Source: an uncultured Sphingobacteriales bacterium
GTDB taxonomy: Bacteria > Bacteroidota > Bacteroidia > Chitinophagales > Chitinophagaceae
Direction: 5' to 3'
Assembly: GCA_937991535.1 (NCBI GenBank)
Contig: CALKHN010000106.1
Coordinates: 1-62,047 of the forward strand
DNA: 62,047 nt
The translations under genes were made by a program, and so were the position numbers. The notes below the pieces were generated by a model that was not told the origin of the DNA, did no database searches, and worked only from the letters and a program-made list of their open reading frames with translations. This document shows positions 26,718 through 36,522 of the stretch, one piece after another (position 1 is the stretch's first letter; each line of letters begins with the position of its first letter).

Positions 26718-26864
26718 CTTTCCGTGAACGATATGCTATTGCTTTGCGCGAATATCTTATTTTTGCTACGAAACTATTGATTTTGAATAATAAGTGAAAG
26801 GTTGCCATCGTTCAACCAAAGACTTTTTTGTTTGGTAAATCTTTTCCCGCATAAAAATTAAGGA

Positions 26865-27872
26865 ATGAAAATTTCTAACGAAACCAAGGTAGGTGCTTTA
26901 ACAGCGGTTGCTATTACATTACTTATATTGGGGTTCAACTTTTTAAAAGGGAAACCCATTTTTGAAAAAAGCTTTAAGGTATATACTGTCTTTCAAACAG
27001 TTGAAGGACTCTCTGTTTCGAATTCTGTAATGATTAACGGTCTGCAGGTTGGTAAAGTGTATAAAATGCAGGAAACAGATAAAAATCTCAGTGGTATCCT
27101 GGTTACTTTAAATCTCAGTAAAAGTATAAATATCCCCAAAAATTCTGTTGCCCGCATTTCAGGTAGTTTATTAGGGAATACTACATTAGACATTGATCTA
27201 GGCGATGCCCCCTCTTTTATAAAAAACGGAGATACACTGGTAACAAACGCTAGATTGGGCCTGCTCGACCAGGTTAAAGGCAGTCTTGATCCGGCAATGG
27301 TAAAGATCAATGCATCCCTGCAATCGCTTGATTCTGTGTTAAAATTAATTGGAAATATTTTTGATCCCCGCACTCAAAATAATTTTCAAACTATTTTTGC
27401 AAACCTGGCAATATCTACCGCACACCTGAACAGTTTGCTGAACACGCAAACCGGCGCACTGGCCCAAACTTTATCGAATGTCAGTGCATTTACAGGTAAT
27501 CTTAAAAAGAATAATGATACCATTACACAAATTTTTTCAAATTTAAATACTACTTCAGGCAAATTAGCCAGCCTGGAACTTCAGCAGACTTTAACAAAAT
27601 TAGATGCAGCAGTAACTGAACTTAGCACTACTTTAAATAAAGTAAACAACAATGATGGTTCTTTGGGATTGCTGATGAATGACAAAAAATTATATAATAA
27701 TCTTAATTCAACTGCCAATAGTCTTAATGTTTTATTGCAGGATTTCAGGATACATCCGCGCAGGTATACCGGTGGATTACTATTTGGTAAAAGAGATAAA
27801 TCAGATCCATTAATGGTTCCGCTGTCTGATTCGCTAACCAAAGTTCCAGGTAAAGATAAAAAACGGAGATGA
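26865..27872 (+). CDS. MCE / MlaD-family lipid-transport protein
   Basis: MCE-domain protein anchored by one N-terminal helix (residues 10-27, ALTAVAITLLILGFNFL), then the MCE fold (FKVYTVFQTVEGLSVSNSV to GLQVGKV and SGSLLGNTTLDIDLGD), and a long helical C-terminal part as in MlaD partners that ferry phospholipids across the periplasm. 335 residues. The ABC permease and ATPase partners are not in this window. The stop overlaps the next start by 4 bases (ATGA), so it is translationally coupled to the OstA-like gene. Confidence 0.9.
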   Translation: MKISNETKVGALTAVAITLLILGFNFLKGKPIFEKSFKVYTVFQTVEGLSVSNSVMINGLQVGKVYKMQETDKNLSGILVTLNLSKSINIPKNSVARISGSLLGNTTLDIDLGDAPSFIKNGDTLVTNARLGLLDQVKGSLDPAMVKINASLQSLDSVLKLIGNIFDPRTQNNFQTIFANLAISTAHLNSLLNTQTGALAQTLSNVSAFTGNLKKNNDTITQIFSNLNTTSGKLASLELQQTLTKLDAAVTELSTTLNKVNNNDGSLGLLMNDKKLYNNLNSTANSLNVLLQDFRIHPRRYTGGLLFGKRDKSDPLMVPLSDSLTKVPGKDKKRR

Positions 27873-29869
27873 ATACACGAAAGAGGATTGTATTATCCGT
27901 ATTTTTTTTGCTGATCTTCCATTTGGCGTGGACACAGCAAAAACCAACTGTGGATAGTTCTTCCAATCCTTCCACACTACCTAAAGACAGCACAAGAGAA
28001 GTGCATCTCATCCGCTCTGATATTTTAAAATTTGAAAAGAAAGACAGTGTTGAATTGCAGATACTGGTGGGAAATGCCATGCTTCGCCAGGAAAATACTT
28101 TCTTTAACGGTGATAGCATTGTAATGAATAAGCAGCAAAATATAATTGAAGTATTTGGCAATATCCATATTAATGATGCAGACAGTGTGAATGTATACTC
28201 ACAATATCTCATTTACTATGGCAATACGAGGATAGCGCATCTGAAAAAAAATGTAAAATTAAGCGATGGAAAGGCAACACTTACTACAGAAACACTGGAA
28301 TACGATCTTAATACCAAAACAGGAACTTATCTCAGCGGTGGTAAAATTGTAACCTCCGCTTCCACCCTTACCAGTAAGGAGGGTTATTATTATGCAGACA
28401 CTAAAGATGCTTATTTCAAAAAAAACGTGCGTCTTGTTGACCCCGAATATACAATTGCAACCGACACACTTTTGTATAATGTGGATTCACAAATTGCTAC
28501 ATTCGTTTCTCCTACCACCATTAACGATGGTAAATCTATTATTCGAACATCCGATGGCTATTATGACATGAATAAAGGATTTGCCAATTTTGGTAAGCGC
28601 CCTGTAATTGAAGACAGCACTCAATATATTACTGCCGATAATATTAGTTTCAATAAAACAACAGGGGAAGGCTTTGCTGAGGGAAGTGTTGTATATATTG
28701 ATACAGCCCAGGGTGTAACACTGGTGTCAGAAAAAAGTAATTTTAACCGGGATAGCAAAACAGTTCTTGCTACTCTAAAACCCATTATGATTATTAAGCA
28801 GGATAATGATTCGTTATTTATAACAGGCGATACACTGTATTCGGGCATTAAATTGGACACTTTATATGTTAAAGATACCAGCTCACCAATGGATAAGAAT
28901 GCCAGCAACTTACCCGCTGATTCTTCAGATATTAATTCAAACGGGGTTCCACAATACGATAGTATAGTGATGGAGGAAATTGGAAAGGATACGGCAATGA
29001 AGGTATTGGGAAAGCCAGCAAAAACTAAAGATGCAAAGAAAGCCATGATATTGAACGGCCGTAAACCGTTGCCAAAAAATTCTGCAACGCTGCCTTTCAC
29101 CGATACCGCTATACGGGAGACGCCGATAATCCCTCCCCGGAAGGATACGATACTTCAGCAGCCTGTTCAATTGCAGACAGGAGACACACTGCTGACAAAA
29201 GACCTGCCGCATGACCACGGGGACAGTCTGGTGATGCAAACAATAAGATCAGCAGATAAGGATACGGCTAAAGGAATACATGCGCAGGATTTTGACAGGA
29301 TTGACAGCGTACGTTTTTTTCAGGCATTTCACCATGTACGCATATTTTCTGATTCGATGCAGGCGGTTTGCGATAGCATGTTCTTTTCGGGAAGAGATTC
29401 CATTTTTCGCCTATTTACCAATCCTATTGTTTGGGCAAAAGAAAGTCAGATTACAGGAGATACTATTTATCTGCATACTAAAAATAAAAAGCCCGATCAT
29501 ATAGAAGTGCTTGAAAATGCTTTCAGCATCAGCAGGAGCAATGATAGCTTTTATAACCAGTTAAAAGGAAATACCATTAATGGTTTTTTTAAAGATGGCG
29601 ACATTGATCATATTAGGGCCAGAGGGAGTGCCGAAAGCCTCTATTATCTGCAGGATGATGACAGCGCTTATACCGGCGCCAATTATGCACAGGCAGATTT
29701 AATCAATCTTTACTTTGTAAAAAAAGAATTGGATAAAATTACATGGTTATACCAGGTGAAAGGCGGCTTTTATCCTGTGAACGAAGTGCCTGAAGAAAGA
29801 CAAAGATTCAGAAATTTCAAATGGGAGGAAGCGCGGCGGCCTAAAACGAGGCTGGAGTTGTTTGAGTAA
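27869..29869 (+). CDS. OstA/LptA-like periplasmic LPS-transport family protein
   Basis: Signal peptide (1-22), then repeated OstA-type beta-jellyroll segments: VELQILVGNAMLRQENTFFN, GDSIVMNKQQNIIEVFGNIH, GKATLTTETLEYDLNTKTG, and more to about 330. The C-terminal half (GDTIYLHTKNKKPDHIEVLE, SFYNQLKGNTINGFFKDGDI) has the same repeat style. 666 residues: much longer than E. coli LptA, as is usual for Bacteroidota OstA-like proteins. It probably forms part of the LPS bridge towards LptD, encoded 2.2 kb away on the other strand. Confidence 0.85.
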   Translation: MNTRKRIVLSVFFLLIFHLAWTQQKPTVDSSSNPSTLPKDSTREVHLIRSDILKFEKKDSVELQILVGNAMLRQENTFFNGDSIVMNKQQNIIEVFGNIHINDADSVNVYSQYLIYYGNTRIAHLKKNVKLSDGKATLTTETLEYDLNTKTGTYLSGGKIVTSASTLTSKEGYYYADTKDAYFKKNVRLVDPEYTIATDTLLYNVDSQIATFVSPTTINDGKSIIRTSDGYYDMNKGFANFGKRPVIEDSTQYITADNISFNKTTGEGFAEGSVVYIDTAQGVTLVSEKSNFNRDSKTVLATLKPIMIIKQDNDSLFITGDTLYSGIKLDTLYVKDTSSPMDKNASNLPADSSDINSNGVPQYDSIVMEEIGKDTAMKVLGKPAKTKDAKKAMILNGRKPLPKNSATLPFTDTAIRETPIIPPRKDTILQQPVQLQTGDTLLTKDLPHDHGDSLVMQTIRSADKDTAKGIHAQDFDRIDSVRFFQAFHHVRIFSDSMQAVCDSMFFSGRDSIFRLFTNPIVWAKESQITGDTIYLHTKNKKPDHIEVLENAFSISRSNDSFYNQLKGNTINGFFKDGDIDHIRARGSAESLYYLQDDDSAYTGANYAQADLINLYFVKKELDKITWLYQVKGGFYPVNEVPEERQRFRNFKWEEARRPKTRLELFE

Positions 29870-29909
29870 ATATGATTTCTTTGTTTATCTGCTTTTAACT
29901 TATATCCCA

Positions 29910-31058
29910 ATGCTTTTGCAAAAGAAACTCATTATATACGAGACAACACATTTTGAAAATCTTTCAGCATTACTTGTATTAAGCAGCACTTACTTTTCGG
30001 AAGTAACAATATTTATTACTGAGCATTCCTGCAAACAACTTCAATGCATTATTCAACCCTTACAATTATCATTAAAAATAAACTGGGTTGTACAGGTTCA
30101 TGAATCCAACAGAGCTTTTATACACAAATTTTTCAGGCATATCTTCGAATCTTCTTATACGCATCTTCATATTGGAACGTTAGAGCACAATAAACTGTTA
30201 TTTGCGTGGTATTTGCGCAAAGTCCATCATCTGCAAATAAGCATGACGGTACATTCTATTAATGACTATAAAGGCAGTTCATTCAGAAACATCCGGGATA
30301 TTTCGGAAACAATCGCAAAAAAAATATTGCACAAAAGCATTCGGCATTACAGGGTACTTGCACCAGCGATGATAAATACATTTGAACAGGCTTTTCCATC
30401 AAAACAGGTATGTTTTATTCCGGGTAACTTTCATAAACAAACGGATCAATTTATTTTTCCAAAAAATGTTTTTACCGTTATTATTCCAGGCACAGTGGAG
30501 GCCAAACGAAGAAATTACAAAATGGTAGTTGACTTTCTGAAAATGCATATAAAGGATCTTTTAACCTCTACCCCTCTTCATATTATTTTTGCGGGAAGTG
30601 CAGATTCGTCTTTTGGAAATAACATAGCAGAAACATTGCGCAAACTTGCTGACCGGTATTTTTTCAAGGTAAGCACGTTTATGTACATCATAGAACAACC
30701 TGAATATGAAATACTTTATCAGCAGGCCGATATTGTATGGGCTCCGGTTATTTTACACACTAGCGGAATGCGGGGAGTAGAAGAAATAAATGGTGTAACC
30801 CATTCCCCCGGCTTTATAACGGATCAGATCTATTTTGGAAAACCTGCCATCATTCCCAAAGGGTTGCAATTACCGGCGCAGTTTGCAGGCTGCAACTGGG
30901 AATATGAAAATGAACAAGACCTGCTTGCCATTTTCACTTCAATTTTATCGCACAAAAGTGTCTTAACGGATGCAAACCGTAAAATGAGAATTGCATGTCA
31001 TCATTTTAGAGCAGAAAACTTCACAGGAGCTTTTAATAATCTATTAGATTCAAATTAG
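29910..31058 (+). CDS. GT-B fold glycosyltransferase-like protein
   Basis: 382-residue protein with GT4-like layout: an N-terminal Rossmann half (KLIIYETTHFENLSALLVLS), TVHSINDYKG in the middle, then FTVIIPGTVEAKRRNYKMVVDFL, LHIIFAGSADSS and a late acidic segment with DIVWAPV and FGKPAIIPKG. It lacks a clean EX7E motif in the usual place, so family placement is moderate. The ATG at 29910 is preferred to a TTG at 29862. It overlaps the flippase gene at the 3' ends by 26 bases; together they suggest surface polysaccharide or glycan work. Confidence 0.6.
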   Translation: MLLQKKLIIYETTHFENLSALLVLSSTYFSEVTIFITEHSCKQLQCIIQPLQLSLKINWVVQVHESNRAFIHKFFRHIFESSYTHLHIGTLEHNKLLFAWYLRKVHHLQISMTVHSINDYKGSSFRNIRDISETIAKKILHKSIRHYRVLAPAMINTFEQAFPSKQVCFIPGNFHKQTDQFIFPKNVFTVIIPGTVEAKRRNYKMVVDFLKMHIKDLLTSTPLHIIFAGSADSSFGNNIAETLRKLADRYFFKVSTFMYIIEQPEYEILYQQADIVWAPVILHTSGMRGVEEINGVTHSPGFITDQIYFGKPAIIPKGLQLPAQFAGCNWEYENEQDLLAIFTSILSHKSVLTDANRKMRIACHHFRAENFTGAFNNLLDSN

Positions 31059-32352
31059 CCCATAATTCTTTGGCGTATCTTCTCCTGTTCTTTACTATGC
31101 TTCTGCAAAAACGAAGTAAATCACCGAAACGCTGGTTGGTTTTGGAATTATATAAATAAACCGAAGTAATAAATACAGCCAGGTAAGCCAGCAATGATGC
31201 AACAGCGGCGCCAATGATACCATAAGCAGGTATGAGCAAAAAATCGCTGACTATAATAACCACTACGCCAGCAACTGTGCTATAAATATTATATATTATT
31301 TTGTTTATACCCGCAAACCATGTGCCCAGTATAAAAGAAAAGGATAAAAATAAAATAGCGGGTATTTTAATCACCGAAGGCCAATACATATGGATATAAT
31401 CCTCCCCCAAAAGTATTTTAAAAAATGGGGGACCCGCAAATAAAAGGAATATCAAAAAAAATAAAAATATAAAAGCAAGTATTACAAAGGCGAAAGCAGC
31501 AGGCTTATCAAATCTCATTATACTTTTATCGGCAATCCTCGGTATTATTATTGCGGAAAAAATGGAAGGTGCTATTAGTAATGCCTGCCCGAACCTGGAT
31601 GCCTGTATATAGTTACCCAATTCGGATGCGGAAGTATAATACTCAACCAACCAGTAATCCATTCGGTATAACAAAAAGAAAACAACATTACTGATTAATG
31701 CTATCAGAGAATAATGTATTATACTTTTTAAATGCCGTTTATTGATGACTGATACGTTTAGTTTAATTTCCTTACGATGTTTACTGATAAACCCAAGAAT
31801 AAGTATGAGCGCCTGCACAATAAAAAAAAAGAAATAAACAAAGAGGCTTTCTTCCCGGGTATAAAACCAGAATTGATCATTAATGACGAAAAATGCAGCC
31901 AGTATTAACATACAGCAAGCTAATATTACATTAGGCCACACATAATTATTATACGCAAAAAACAAAGCGCAAAAAATACTGGCCAGCAAGTTTCCTGTAA
32001 CATAAAATACACTGTAATACCAGTCCCAGCTTTTACCGGAAAAATAATCACGGGTTGCCGGAAAGTATTGCAACAATAGCAGAATCATCACGGAAATAAC
32101 CGTAAACAACAATCCTGCAAAAAGCGTAGTGGTTAAATTTACTTTTTTGGCCGCAGCATAAAAACCTATTCCTGTTTCTATATTTACACTGCTAAAAATA
32201 ATATACAAACTCAATGCAGTGGTTATAAAGTATACCTGGCCGCTTTCGATAGCGCCAAAATATTTTGCAAATGCAATATTTAAGATAAATAAAGAGAGCG
32301 AGAAGAACATGCGCCAGATGAATCCCCATAAAAGCTTCTTCTTTATATTCAT
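31033..32352 (-). CDS. polysaccharide flippase-like multi-pass membrane protein
   Basis: About 12-14 hydrophobic helices across 439 residues and the starting pattern KKLLWGFIWRMFFSLSLFILNIAFAKYFG, typical of Wzx/MurJ-like polysaccharide exporters in the MATE superfamily. It would flip a lipid-linked sugar across the inner membrane. The partner glycosyltransferase-like gene is convergent next door. It lies 23 bases after tpiA on the same strand and may be co-transcribed with it. Exact substrate unknown. Confidence 0.8.
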   Translation of the reverse strand: MNIKKKLLWGFIWRMFFSLSLFILNIAFAKYFGAIESGQVYFITTALSLYIIFSSVNIETGIGFYAAAKKVNLTTTLFAGLLFTVISVMILLLLQYFPATRDYFSGKSWDWYYSVFYVTGNLLASIFCALFFAYNNYVWPNVILACCMLILAAFFVINDQFWFYTREESLFVYFFFFIVQALILILGFISKHRKEIKLNVSVINKRHLKSIIHYSLIALISNVVFFLLYRMDYWLVEYYTSASELGNYIQASRFGQALLIAPSIFSAIIIPRIADKSIMRFDKPAAFAFVILAFIFLFFLIFLLFAGPPFFKILLGEDYIHMYWPSVIKIPAILFLSFSFILGTWFAGINKIIYNIYSTVAGVVVIIVSDFLLIPAYGIIGAAVASLLAYLAVFITSVYLYNSKTNQRFGDLLRFCRSIVKNRRRYAKELWANLNLIDY

Positions 32353-32375
32353 TGCAGCTGATCTAAGCGATGTCC

Positions 32376-33137
32376 TTACTTCAATGCATCAATAATCTGC
32401 GTAAAATCTGCAGCAATTAATGAAGCGCCACCGACTAACCCGCCATCCACATCGGGCTGAGCAAATATTTCTTTTGCATTACTGCCTTTTACACTGCCGC
32501 CATATAAAATCGGAACCTCATCAGCAATAATATGGCCATACCGGGCCGCAAGTACTTTGCGCAAATGCGCGTGCATTTCCTGGGCCTGTGCTGATGTTGC
32601 CGTTTTGCCGGTACCTATCGCCCATATGGGTTCGTAGGCAATTACCACTTTTTGGATTTGCTCTTCATGCAGGTTAAAAAGACTTTCTTTCAATTGTTTT
32701 TCCACATATTCGTTTTGGGCGCCCGATTCCCTGATTTGCAGCGGCTCTCCGCAACAAAAGATGGGCGTTAAACCGTAAGTGAGTGCCATGGCTACTTTTT
32801 CTTCGAGCATAGCATTGGATTCCCCAAAATATTCACGCCGCTCTGAGTGGCCCAACACAACATATCCCACACCTATGGATTGCAGCATTTCGGCTGATGT
32901 TTCACCGGTGAAAGCACCCCTGCTCTGGGTGTAACAGTTTTGCGCGGCTGTAAAAAAGTTCCGTTTGTCCGATACTTTATTCTGGGCCAATGGCAGGTAG
33001 GGAAAAGGAACGGCAAAAACTACTTTTTGATGTGCCTGCAGATCGTGCGGCACTTTTAATATTTCGTCCAGTAAATTTTCTGCCTGGCCAATCGTCAGAT
33101 TCATTTTCCAGTTGGCTGCTGCTATTTGTTGTCTCAT
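32376..33137 (-). CDS. tpiA: triosephosphate isomerase
   Basis: Interconverts dihydroxyacetone phosphate and glyceraldehyde-3-phosphate in glycolysis. Active site complete: Lys11 in NWKMN, His in VVLGHSERR (about 96), Glu in AYEPIWAIGTGKTAT (about 168), phosphate loop YGGSVKGSN. 253 residues. Its ATG shares a base with the upstream stop (TAATG), so translation is coupled to the GlmU-like gene. Confidence 0.97.
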   Translation of the reverse strand: MRQQIAAANWKMNLTIGQAENLLDEILKVPHDLQAHQKVVFAVPFPYLPLAQNKVSDKRNFFTAAQNCYTQSRGAFTGETSAEMLQSIGVGYVVLGHSERREYFGESNAMLEEKVAMALTYGLTPIFCCGEPLQIRESGAQNEYVEKQLKESLFNLHEEQIQKVVIAYEPIWAIGTGKTATSAQAQEMHAHLRKVLAARYGHIIADEVPILYGGSVKGSNAKEIFAQPDVDGGLVGGASLIAADFTQIIDALK

Positions 33138-34297
33138 TATGTGGTTTGTTTATAAAGATGTTCCAGAATTCGTATTTCGGCCGATGTTAAATCACGTTGC
33201 TTTAGTTTTTTCCAGTTAGCAATATGATCAATTGCTTTATCAAAAATATACCGCTGTTCATAGCCCCAGGTAAAATTGGGCAGATTTTTTGGAGCAAATC
33301 CATGTCCAAATATATTAGAGGCTACTCCTGCAAAAGTACCGGTATTAAATGAAGTATTAACAGCACTGCGGCTATAATCACCCATTAATAATCCACATTT
33401 TAATCCAATAGCCACACTATTTCTCTGTCCTTTATTTGCATAAATAACAGCTGCATCATTTCTTACATTGGAATTAGAAGTACCTGCACCAAGGTTACAC
33501 CACTCTCCTACCACAGCATCGCCTAAATAACCATCATGTGCTTTATTGCTGTACCCCATCATCACAGCGTTTTTAATTTCCCCTCCAACTGTGCAATAAG
33601 GACCTATGGTAGTAGCGCCATAAATCCTGGCTCCCATTTTTAATACACTCCCCTCCCCTGTTGCAAAAGGTCCGCGGATCATACAGCCCTCCATAATAAT
33701 GGTATTCTTTCCGAGATATACCGGCCCTTCCGATGCGTTAATGAAACATTTTGATATAACGGCTCCTTCTTCAATGAAAATATTCTCAGGCGCCGTCCAA
33801 TCATCCGTAGCTGCAACAGACTGCCGTATCCTGTTTGCGGTGATCAATGTAAAATCACTTCGGATCAATTCATCATTTAGCTGAAAAATATGCCAGGGAT
33901 ATACCAGTTTTTTTAAAGGCCGATCATATGAAAAGCATTTTTTGAATTTTTCCGGAATAATAGTGTCTATGCTCCACTCTTCAATACCGGCAGAAACTCC
34001 GGCGATGACCTCCCCATCCTTAACGATAGCTTCGTTCTTCCGCAGATTCATAATAAGCGTTACTAAATTTTCATCCGCAATGACGGAGGCATTTACCAGT
34101 ATCTTTTCTCCATCCGGCAAGCTTGCATTTATCGTTTGCAGGTAGGGTTCAGTAAGAACATACACTTTTTGCCCTGTACGTTTCTCCCATCTTTCTTTAA
34201 CTGTAAAAATGCCCACCCGTATATCAGCGATAGCACGGGTATACGTAAATGGGTACAACAGGTTTCTCTGAGATGTGTCAAATAATATAATGGGCAT
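33137..34297 (-). CDS. GlmU-like putative sugar nucleotidyltransferase/acetyltransferase (Bacteroidota type)
   Basis: 386-residue protein of the alternative GlmU-like family found in Bacteroidota. The N-terminus (MPIILFDTSQRNLLYPFTYT) is divergent and lacks the usual GxGTRM pyrophosphorylase loop. The C-terminal half is a left-handed beta helix of hexapeptide repeats (GPVYLGKNTIIMEGCMIRGP, GARIYGATTIGPYCTVGGEI). It may join UDP-GlcNAc synthesis, but the substrate is not proven by sequence. First gene of a unit with tpiA (TAATG overlap) and perhaps the flippase. Confidence 0.8.
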   Translation of the reverse strand: MPIILFDTSQRNLLYPFTYTRAIADIRVGIFTVKERWEKRTGQKVYVLTEPYLQTINASLPDGEKILVNASVIADENLVTLIMNLRKNEAIVKDGEVIAGVSAGIEEWSIDTIIPEKFKKCFSYDRPLKKLVYPWHIFQLNDELIRSDFTLITANRIRQSVAATDDWTAPENIFIEEGAVISKCFINASEGPVYLGKNTIIMEGCMIRGPFATGEGSVLKMGARIYGATTIGPYCTVGGEIKNAVMMGYSNKAHDGYLGDAVVGEWCNLGAGTSNSNVRNDAAVIYANKGQRNSVAIGLKCGLLMGDYSRSAVNTSFNTGTFAGVASNIFGHGFAPKNLPNFTWGYEQRYIFDKAIDHIANWKKLKQRDLTSAEIRILEHLYKQTT

Positions 34298-34356
34298 GCC
34301 GGAAGAATGAATTCAAACGTACATGAAATTTTCCATTCATAGAATGCGACAATAAC

Positions 34357-34384
34357 AAAAAATCCCCCCGGCAAACCGGAGGGA
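34357..34384 (-). terminator. intrinsic terminator of rpmE2
   Basis: On the minus strand: TCCCTCCGG, loop TTTG, CCGGGGGGA, then TTTTTT. The 9-bp GC-rich stem (one G-T pair) with a six-T tail starts 25 bases after the L31 stop codon. Confidence 0.9.
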
Positions 34385-34408
34385 CCATCATTCGTTTGGA
34401 TGAAGAAA

Positions 34409-34657
34409 TTATTTTTTCGCGTATTTCTTTTTGAATTTATCAATACGTCCTGCTGTGTCAACCAATACCTTTTGCCCTGTAAAGAACGGATGCGAAGTAT
34501 TGGAAATTTCGAGTTTGATCAGCGGATATTCATTTCCGTCTTCCCATTTAATGGTTTCTTTTGAACCTGCCGTTGAACGGGTAAGGAATGTATACCCGTT
34601 GCTCATGTCTTTGAAAACTACAAACCTGTAATTTTGCGGATGGATACCTTGTTTCAT
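34409..34657 (-). CDS. rpmE2: 50S ribosomal protein L31, type B
   Basis: Small ribosomal protein of 82 residues: MKQGIHPQNYRFVVFKDMSN, FLTRSTAGSKETIKW, SHPFFTGQKVLVDTAGRIDK. It has no zinc-binding cysteines, so it is the zinc-independent (C-) form. ATG at 34657 preferred; three in-frame codons earlier is another ATG. It has its own strong promoter and terminator, so it is a single-gene unit. Confidence 0.95.
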   Translation of the reverse strand: MKQGIHPQNYRFVVFKDMSNGYTFLTRSTAGSKETIKWEDGNEYPLIKLEISNTSHPFFTGQKVLVDTAGRIDKFKKKYAKK

Positions 34658-34711
34658 GATTATCAATGTTTTAAGGTTGCACGGATTTGGCCGTGCTGTT
34701 TAAAAGAAGCG

Positions 34712-34742
34712 CAAAGGTAAATGTGAACAGGCTAAATGCAAA
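34712..34742 (-). promoter_or_regulatory. promoter of rpmE2
   Basis: On the minus strand: TTTG (plus 34739-34742), a 19-base spacer, then TACCTTTG (plus 34712-34719). Full match to the Bacteroidota pattern. It lies immediately after the terC stop codon at 34744, leaving a leader of about 50 bases. Confidence 0.7.
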
Positions 34743-34743
34743 A

Positions 34744-35496
34744 TTATAATTGCTTGTTCTTTTTGGCCACCCTGAGGTTTAGCACTTCTACAAAAACCGA
34801 AAATGCCATGGCGAAATAAATATATCCCTTAGGAATGTGCTGGTCGAGCCCTTCGGCTATCAATGAAATACCTATCAGCAACAAAAAAGACAATGCCAGC
34901 ATTTTTACTGTGGGATGATGATTTACGAAATTACTGATGCTTTCGGCGGAAACGAGCATGATCAGTACCGCAATAACCACAGCCGCTATCATTATTTCTA
35001 TGTGGTCTGCCATTCCTACAGCAGTAATAACAGAATCGAGTGAAAATACCACATCCAGTAGTATTATTTCTATGATAACCCTGCTGAAAGAGATGACCTT
35101 TGGGGTTTTAACCACTTCCGGTCCATGGCCTTCTACTTTTTCATGAATTTCGGTGGTGCTTTTGTATATCAGGAATAATCCTCCCACAATAAGTATAATA
35201 TCCCTGCCCGATATTTTTAATTTTTCAAAAAGAGCACCCTCCTCCACACCAAACCATTCGCCTATACTAAATAGCGGAGAGGTTAAGGTCATTACCCAGC
35301 TAATGGAAAGCAATAATAATACTCTTGTAATCATGGCTAGCGCCAATCCCACTCTCCTGGCTTTTTTTTGCTGATGTTGAGGGAGTTTTCCGGAAATAAT
35401 AGAAATAAACACTATATTATCAATGCCCAGAACAATTTCCAGCACGGTAAGCGTTAGCAGCGATATCCATGCTTCGGGATTTGTTAACCATTCCAT
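34744..35496 (-). CDS. TerC family integral membrane protein
   Basis: Seven to eight helices over 250 residues with the family's acidic intramembrane motifs: TVLEIVLGIDNIVFISI (about 17-33) and LLDVVFSLDSVITAVGM (about 142-158), which contain the conserved Asp residues. TerC-like proteins are linked to metal (manganese) efflux and to tellurite resistance; no ter genes are nearby, so a metal-export role is the better guess. Separate from rpmE2, which has its own promoter. Confidence 0.9.
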   Translation of the reverse strand: MEWLTNPEAWISLLTLTVLEIVLGIDNIVFISIISGKLPQHQQKKARRVGLALAMITRVLLLLSISWVMTLTSPLFSIGEWFGVEEGALFEKLKISGRDIILIVGGLFLIYKSTTEIHEKVEGHGPEVVKTPKVISFSRVIIEIILLDVVFSLDSVITAVGMADHIEIMIAAVVIAVLIMLVSAESISNFVNHHPTVKMLALSFLLLIGISLIAEGLDQHIPKGYIYFAMAFSVFVEVLNLRVAKKNKQL

Positions 35497-35629
35497 ATTT
35501 TATTGAAATTATTCAAAAATAAGTCCGATAATCTGATCCTCACAAGAAAACAGGCGATTCTTTAAAAATAAAAATTACCCACCGCACTTTGCTGGTAAGC
35601 AGTGAGTGCCGTAAGTGTTCGATCCTCTT

Positions 35630-36391
35630 CTAAATTATGTGGGGTTTTTCCTGCTTTAACAGGAGCAGAAATGCGTCTAATGCAGCTTTCTTTTTGTCGT
35701 CAAACACATAACTGACATTATATTTATAGTACTGTTTTAAATCAAATAATTTATACGGATTTTCCTGAACTACTTCGTCAATATGCATTAAACCAAAGGC
35801 ATTGGCTTCGTTAAAAGCATGTATAAATCCATCCGGCAGGGGTTTATTGGCTATCCATGCAGCAAATACAAAGGGCATCCCGGTAAAGTTTTTCCAGGCC
35901 TCGCCAAGATCATAGCTGTACGCTGATTTTTTTCTTTGTTCAAATGCCCTGTCGCCTATCACTACTGCCGCGGTTGTGCCAGTTATCCTGTGGCGGAATT
36001 CTTCTTCCTGAACGTCTTCGAATACCGGTGAAATTTTCCAATATTCCTGCAACAGAATTTTTGCAAGCGCCACAGATGTTTTAGACTGGTAGTCGAGCAA
36101 AACAGTTTCAACGCGGTTTATGGGAACTTCACTAAACAAACAAACCGTAGCCACCGGTCCGTTGCATCCGATGCAATAATCCGAAACCATGTAATACTCC
36201 TTCATTTTGGGAATAATTGCCACCGGCACTATTCCCAGATCCACTTCGCCGGTAAGGAGCATCTGTGCCAGTTTGGAAGGGAAAGTTTCAACGAGGTGTA
36301 TATCATTGATAACTGAAGAATGTTTAATACCGTATAAAAAAGGTTTTACATTCAGGTAATCAATTATTCCAACGTTTATTTTATTTCTCAT
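35630..36391 (-). CDS. mqnA: chorismate dehydratase MqnA
   Basis: First committed enzyme of the futalosine route to menaquinone (chorismate to 3-enolpyruvyl-benzoate). The family start VGIIDYLNVKPFLYGI is plain, followed by GEVDLGIVPVAIIPKM, and the C-terminal region has FVFAAWIANKPLP. It has a periplasmic-binding-protein-like fold and 253 residues. No other mqn genes are in the window. It is divergent from purB. The 133-base gap before terC holds nothing I can name. Confidence 0.88.
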   Translation of the reverse strand: MRNKINVGIIDYLNVKPFLYGIKHSSVINDIHLVETFPSKLAQMLLTGEVDLGIVPVAIIPKMKEYYMVSDYCIGCNGPVATVCLFSEVPINRVETVLLDYQSKTSVALAKILLQEYWKISPVFEDVQEEEFRHRITGTTAAVVIGDRAFEQRKKSAYSYDLGEAWKNFTGMPFVFAAWIANKPLPDGFIHAFNEANAFGLMHIDEVVQENPYKLFDLKQYYKYNVSYVFDDKKKAALDAFLLLLKQEKPHII

Positions 36392-36522
36392 GTTTATTTT
36401 TCAATTACAAATTCTATATACACAGTCTATTCAGTCCCGATAAAAAACTCAGTTTTTTCATGTAGGTTTGCCCGCAAATGTAGGGTAATCCCCTTTTATT
36501 ATTTCTTCAAATATTATAGAGA

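Noticed and set aside
29862..29909. TTG start for the glycosyltransferase
   Set aside because: An ATG 48 bases later starts directly at the family-like strand, and the upstream codons overlap the end of the OstA-like gene without need.
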